Below, piece by piece: positions 61,401 to 64,000 of a stretch of DNA of 64,000 nucleotides (positions are counted from its first letter, which is position 1; each line of letters opens with the position of its first letter). A program made the position numbers and the translations under genes. The DNA comes from Bathymodiolus brooksi (taxonomy: Eukaryota > Mollusca > Bivalvia > Mytilida > Modiolidae), in contig OY804589.1 in NCBI GenBank assembly GCA_963680875.1, forward strand, positions 1,364,001 through 1,428,000. Direction: 5' to 3'. Below the pieces are notes generated by a model. It was not told where the DNA came from. It worked only from the letters and a program-made list of their open reading frames with translations, and ran no database searches.

Positions 61401-64000
61401 AGATTTGTGCTGAGCAGTCTTTACTTTTCTCTGTAGTAAGATTTGTGCTGGGCAGTCTTTACTTTTCTCTGTAGTAAGATTTGTGCTGGGCAGTCTTTAC
61501 TTTTCTCTGTAGTAGGATTTGTGCTGGGCAGTCTTTACTTTTCTCTGTAGTAAGATTTGTGCTGGGCAGTCTTTACTTTTCTCTGTAGTAGGATTTGTGC
61601 TGGGCAGTCTTTACTTTTCTCCGTAGTAGTATTTGTGCTGGGCAGTCTTTACTTTTCTCTGTAGTAGGATTTGTGCTGGGCAGTCTTTACTTTTCTCTGT
61701 AGTAAGATTTGTGCTGGGCAGTCTTTCCTTTTCTCTGTAGTAAGATTTATGCTGAGCAGTTTTTACTTTTCTCTGTAGTAGGATTTGTTTTGGGCAGTCT
61801 TTACTTTTCTCTGTAGTAAGATTTGTGATGGGCAGTCTTTACTTTTCTCTGTAGTAAGATTTGTGCTGGGCAGTCTTTACTTTTCTCTGTAGTAGGATTT
61901 GTGCTGGGCAGTCTTTACTTTTCTCTGTAGTAGGATTTGTGCTGGGCAGTCTTTACTTTTCTCTGTAGTAGTATTTGTGCTGGGCAGTCTTTACTTTTCT
62001 CTGTAGTAGGATTTGTGCTGGGCAGTCTTTACTTTTCTCTGTAGTAGTATTTGTGCTGGGCAGTCTTTACTTTTCTCTGTAGTAGGATTTGTGCTGGGCA
62101 GTCTTTACTTTTCTCTGTAGTAAGATGTGTGCTGGGCAGTCTTTCCTTTTCTCTGTAGTAAGATTTGTGCTGGGCGTCTTTACTTTTCTCTGTAGTAGGA
62201 TTTGTGCTGGGCAGTCTTTACTTTTCTCTGTAGTAAGATTTGTGCTGGGCAGTCTTTACTTTTCTCTGTAGTAGGATTTGTGCTGGGCAGTCTTTACTTT
62301 TCTCTGTAGTAAGATTTGTGCTGAGCAGTCTTTACTTTTCTCTGTAGTAAGATTTGTGCTGGGCAGTCTTTACTTTTCTCTGTAGTAAGATTTGTGCTGG
62401 GCAGTCATTACTTTTCTCTGTAGTAAGATTTGTTCTGGGCAGTCTTTACTTTTCTCTGTAGTATGATTTGTGCTGGGCAGTCGTTACTTTTCTCTGTAGT
62501 AAGATTTGTACTGGGCAGTCTTTACTTTTCTCTGTAGTAAGATTTGTGCTGAGCAGTCTTTACTTTTCTCTGTAGTAAGATTTGTGCTGGGCAGTCTTTA
62601 CTTTTCTCTGTAGTAAGATTTGTGCTGAGCAGTCTTTCCTTTTCTCTGTAGTAAGATTTGTGCTGGGCAGTCTTTACTTTTCATTGTAGTAAGATTTGTG
62701 CTGGGCAGTCTTTACTTTTCTCTGTAGTAAGATTTGTGCTGTGCAGTCTTTACTTTTCTCTGTAGTAAGATTTGTGCTGGGCAGTCTTTACTTTTCTCTG
62801 TAGTAGGATTTGTGCTGGGCAGTCTTTACTTTTCTCTGTAGTAAGATTTGTGCTGGGCAGTCTTTACTTTTCTCTGTAGTAAGATTTGTGTTGGGCAGTC
62901 TTTACTTTTCTCTGTAGTAAGATTTGTGCTGGGCAGTCTTTACTTTTCTCTGTAGTAAGATTTGTGCTGGGCAGTCTTTACTTTTCTCTGTAGTAAGATT
63001 TGTGCTGGGCAGTCTTTACTTTTCTCTGTAGTAGGATTTGTGCTGGGCAGTCTTTACTTTTCTCTGTAGTAAGATTTGTGCTGGGCAGTCTTTACTTTTC
63101 TCTGTAGTAAGATTTGTGCTGGGCAGTCTTTACTTTTCTGTGTAGTAGGATTTGTGCTGGGCAGTCTTTAATTTTCGCTGTAGTAGGATTTGTGCTGGGC
63201 AGTCTTTACTTTTCTCTGTAGTAAGATTTGTGCTGGGCAGTCTTTACTTTTCTCTGTAGTAGGATTTGTGCTGGGCAGTCTTTGCTTTTCTCTGTAGTAA
63301 GATTTGTGCTGGGCAGTCTTTACTTTTCTCTGTAGTAAGATTTGTGCTGGGCAGTCTTTACTTTTCTCTGTAGTAGGATTTGTGCTGGGCAGTCTTTACT
63401 TTTCGCTGTAGTAGGATTTGTGCTGGGCAGTCTTTACTTTTCTCTGTAGTATTTTGTGCTGGGCAGTCTTTACTTTTCTCTGTAGTAAGATTTGTGCTGA
63501 GCAGTCTTTACTTTTCTCTGTAGTAAGATTTGTACTGGGCAGTCTTTGCTTTTCTCTGTAGTAAGATTTGTGCTGGGCAGTCTTTACTTTTCTCTGTAGT
63601 AAGATTTGTGCTGGGCAGTCTTTACTTTTCTCTGTAGTAAGATTTGTGCTGGGCAGTCTTTACTTTTCTCTGTAGTAAGATTTGTGCTGGGCAGTCTTTA
63701 CTTTTCTCTGTAGTAAGATTTGTACTGGGCAGTCTTTACTTTTCTCTGTAGTAAGATTTGTGCTGGGCAGTCTTTACTTTTCTCTGTAGTAGGACTTGTG
63801 CTGGGCAGTCTTTACTTTTCTCTGTAGTAAGATTTGTGCTGGGCAGTCTTTACTTTTCTCTGTAGTAAGATTTGTGCTGGGCAGTCTTTACTTTTCTCTG
63901 TAGTAGGATTTGTGCTGGGCAGTCTTTACTTTTCTCTGTAGTAAGATTTGTGCTGGGCTGTCCTTACTTTTCTCTGTAGTAGGATTTGTGCTGGGCAGTC
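55466..64000 (+). repeat. 38-bp tandem array, about 225 units, open at right edge, derived from the dispersed element
   Basis: Unit length 38 bp; core AGTAAGATTTGTGCTGGGCA followed by GTCTTTACTTTTCTCTGT. This aligns with AGTGAGGTTTGTGTTGTTC and GATCTTTTGTTTTCTATGT of copy 3. Unit variants include TAAGAT/TAGGAT/TAGTAT, GGGCAG/GAGCAG/GGCCGT and TTTACTT/TTTCCTT. Long duplications are visible: CATTGTAGTA at 60251 and 62682 (2431 bp, 64 units minus one base lost near 62176) and CTCCGTAGTAGTATT near 59035 and 61619 (2584 bp, 68 units). It continues beyond the window. Confidence 0.97.

Noticed and set aside
62089..62271. Short plus-strand frame in the right-hand 38-bp array
   Set aside because: It is open only because of local unit variants and a one-base deletion; neighbouring units have stops.
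1..64000. Telomeric repeats, rRNA or conserved non-coding RNA genes
   Set aside because: No TTAGGG-type runs or recognisable rRNA, snRNA or tRNA sequence were seen on either strand.

Overview
The window looks like a gene-poor, repeat-dominated stretch of a bivalve mollusc nuclear genome. It is AT-rich and has no operons or prokaryotic gene spacing. It carries tRNA-derived SINEs with the internal segment and (AATC)n tail seen in many molluscs, one non-LTR retrotransposon, and fragments of two dispersed repeats that I recall (without a search) as common in mussels and related bivalves. By my boundaries about 50 kb of the 64 kb (roughly 78%) is tandem repeat. Host genes are almost absent: the only candidate is a 91-codon secreted-protein-like reading frame at 24453-24728.

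Layout. 1-24310: a 45-bp satellite of about 540 units that runs off the left edge and contains recent multi-unit tandem duplications. 24311-26698: the only sizeable unique stretch of the left half, with the candidate small gene, a SINE, a bivalve-type dispersed repeat and a poly(A) signal. 26699-39090: a train of arrays with periods 58, 38, 34, 50, 27 and 38 bp, two of which abut directly. 39091-42407: short arrays, SINE copies, microsatellites, a duplicated GA-containing block and a 230-bp hairpin element between two (TA)n tracts. 42408-46174: an almost complete APE-type LINE on the minus strand with one frameshift and one stop, flanked by a probable 14-bp target-site duplication. 46601-49007: a dispersed-element fragment, then a 69/68-bp array made of a SINE head plus its insertion flank, running straight into the full SINE. 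49070-54715: arrays of 48, 34, 38 and 60 bp. 55231-64000: further dispersed-element copies, the last of which opens into a 38-bp array of about 225 units that runs off the right edge.

The unifying observation is that several arrays appear to be born from transposable-element pieces. The 69/68-bp array grew across the 5' junction of a SINE insertion. The 50-bp array (32615-33490) and the 8.5-kb 38-bp array (55466-64000) look like expansions of two different segments of the same dispersed element. Four arrays share an exact 38-bp period and two share 34 bp despite unrelated sequence. Array edges are degenerate while interiors are homogeneous, as expected for ongoing unequal exchange or replication slippage.

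The many long open frames inside the arrays (up to 4741 codons) are best explained by unit lengths and stop-poor monomers, not by protein coding.
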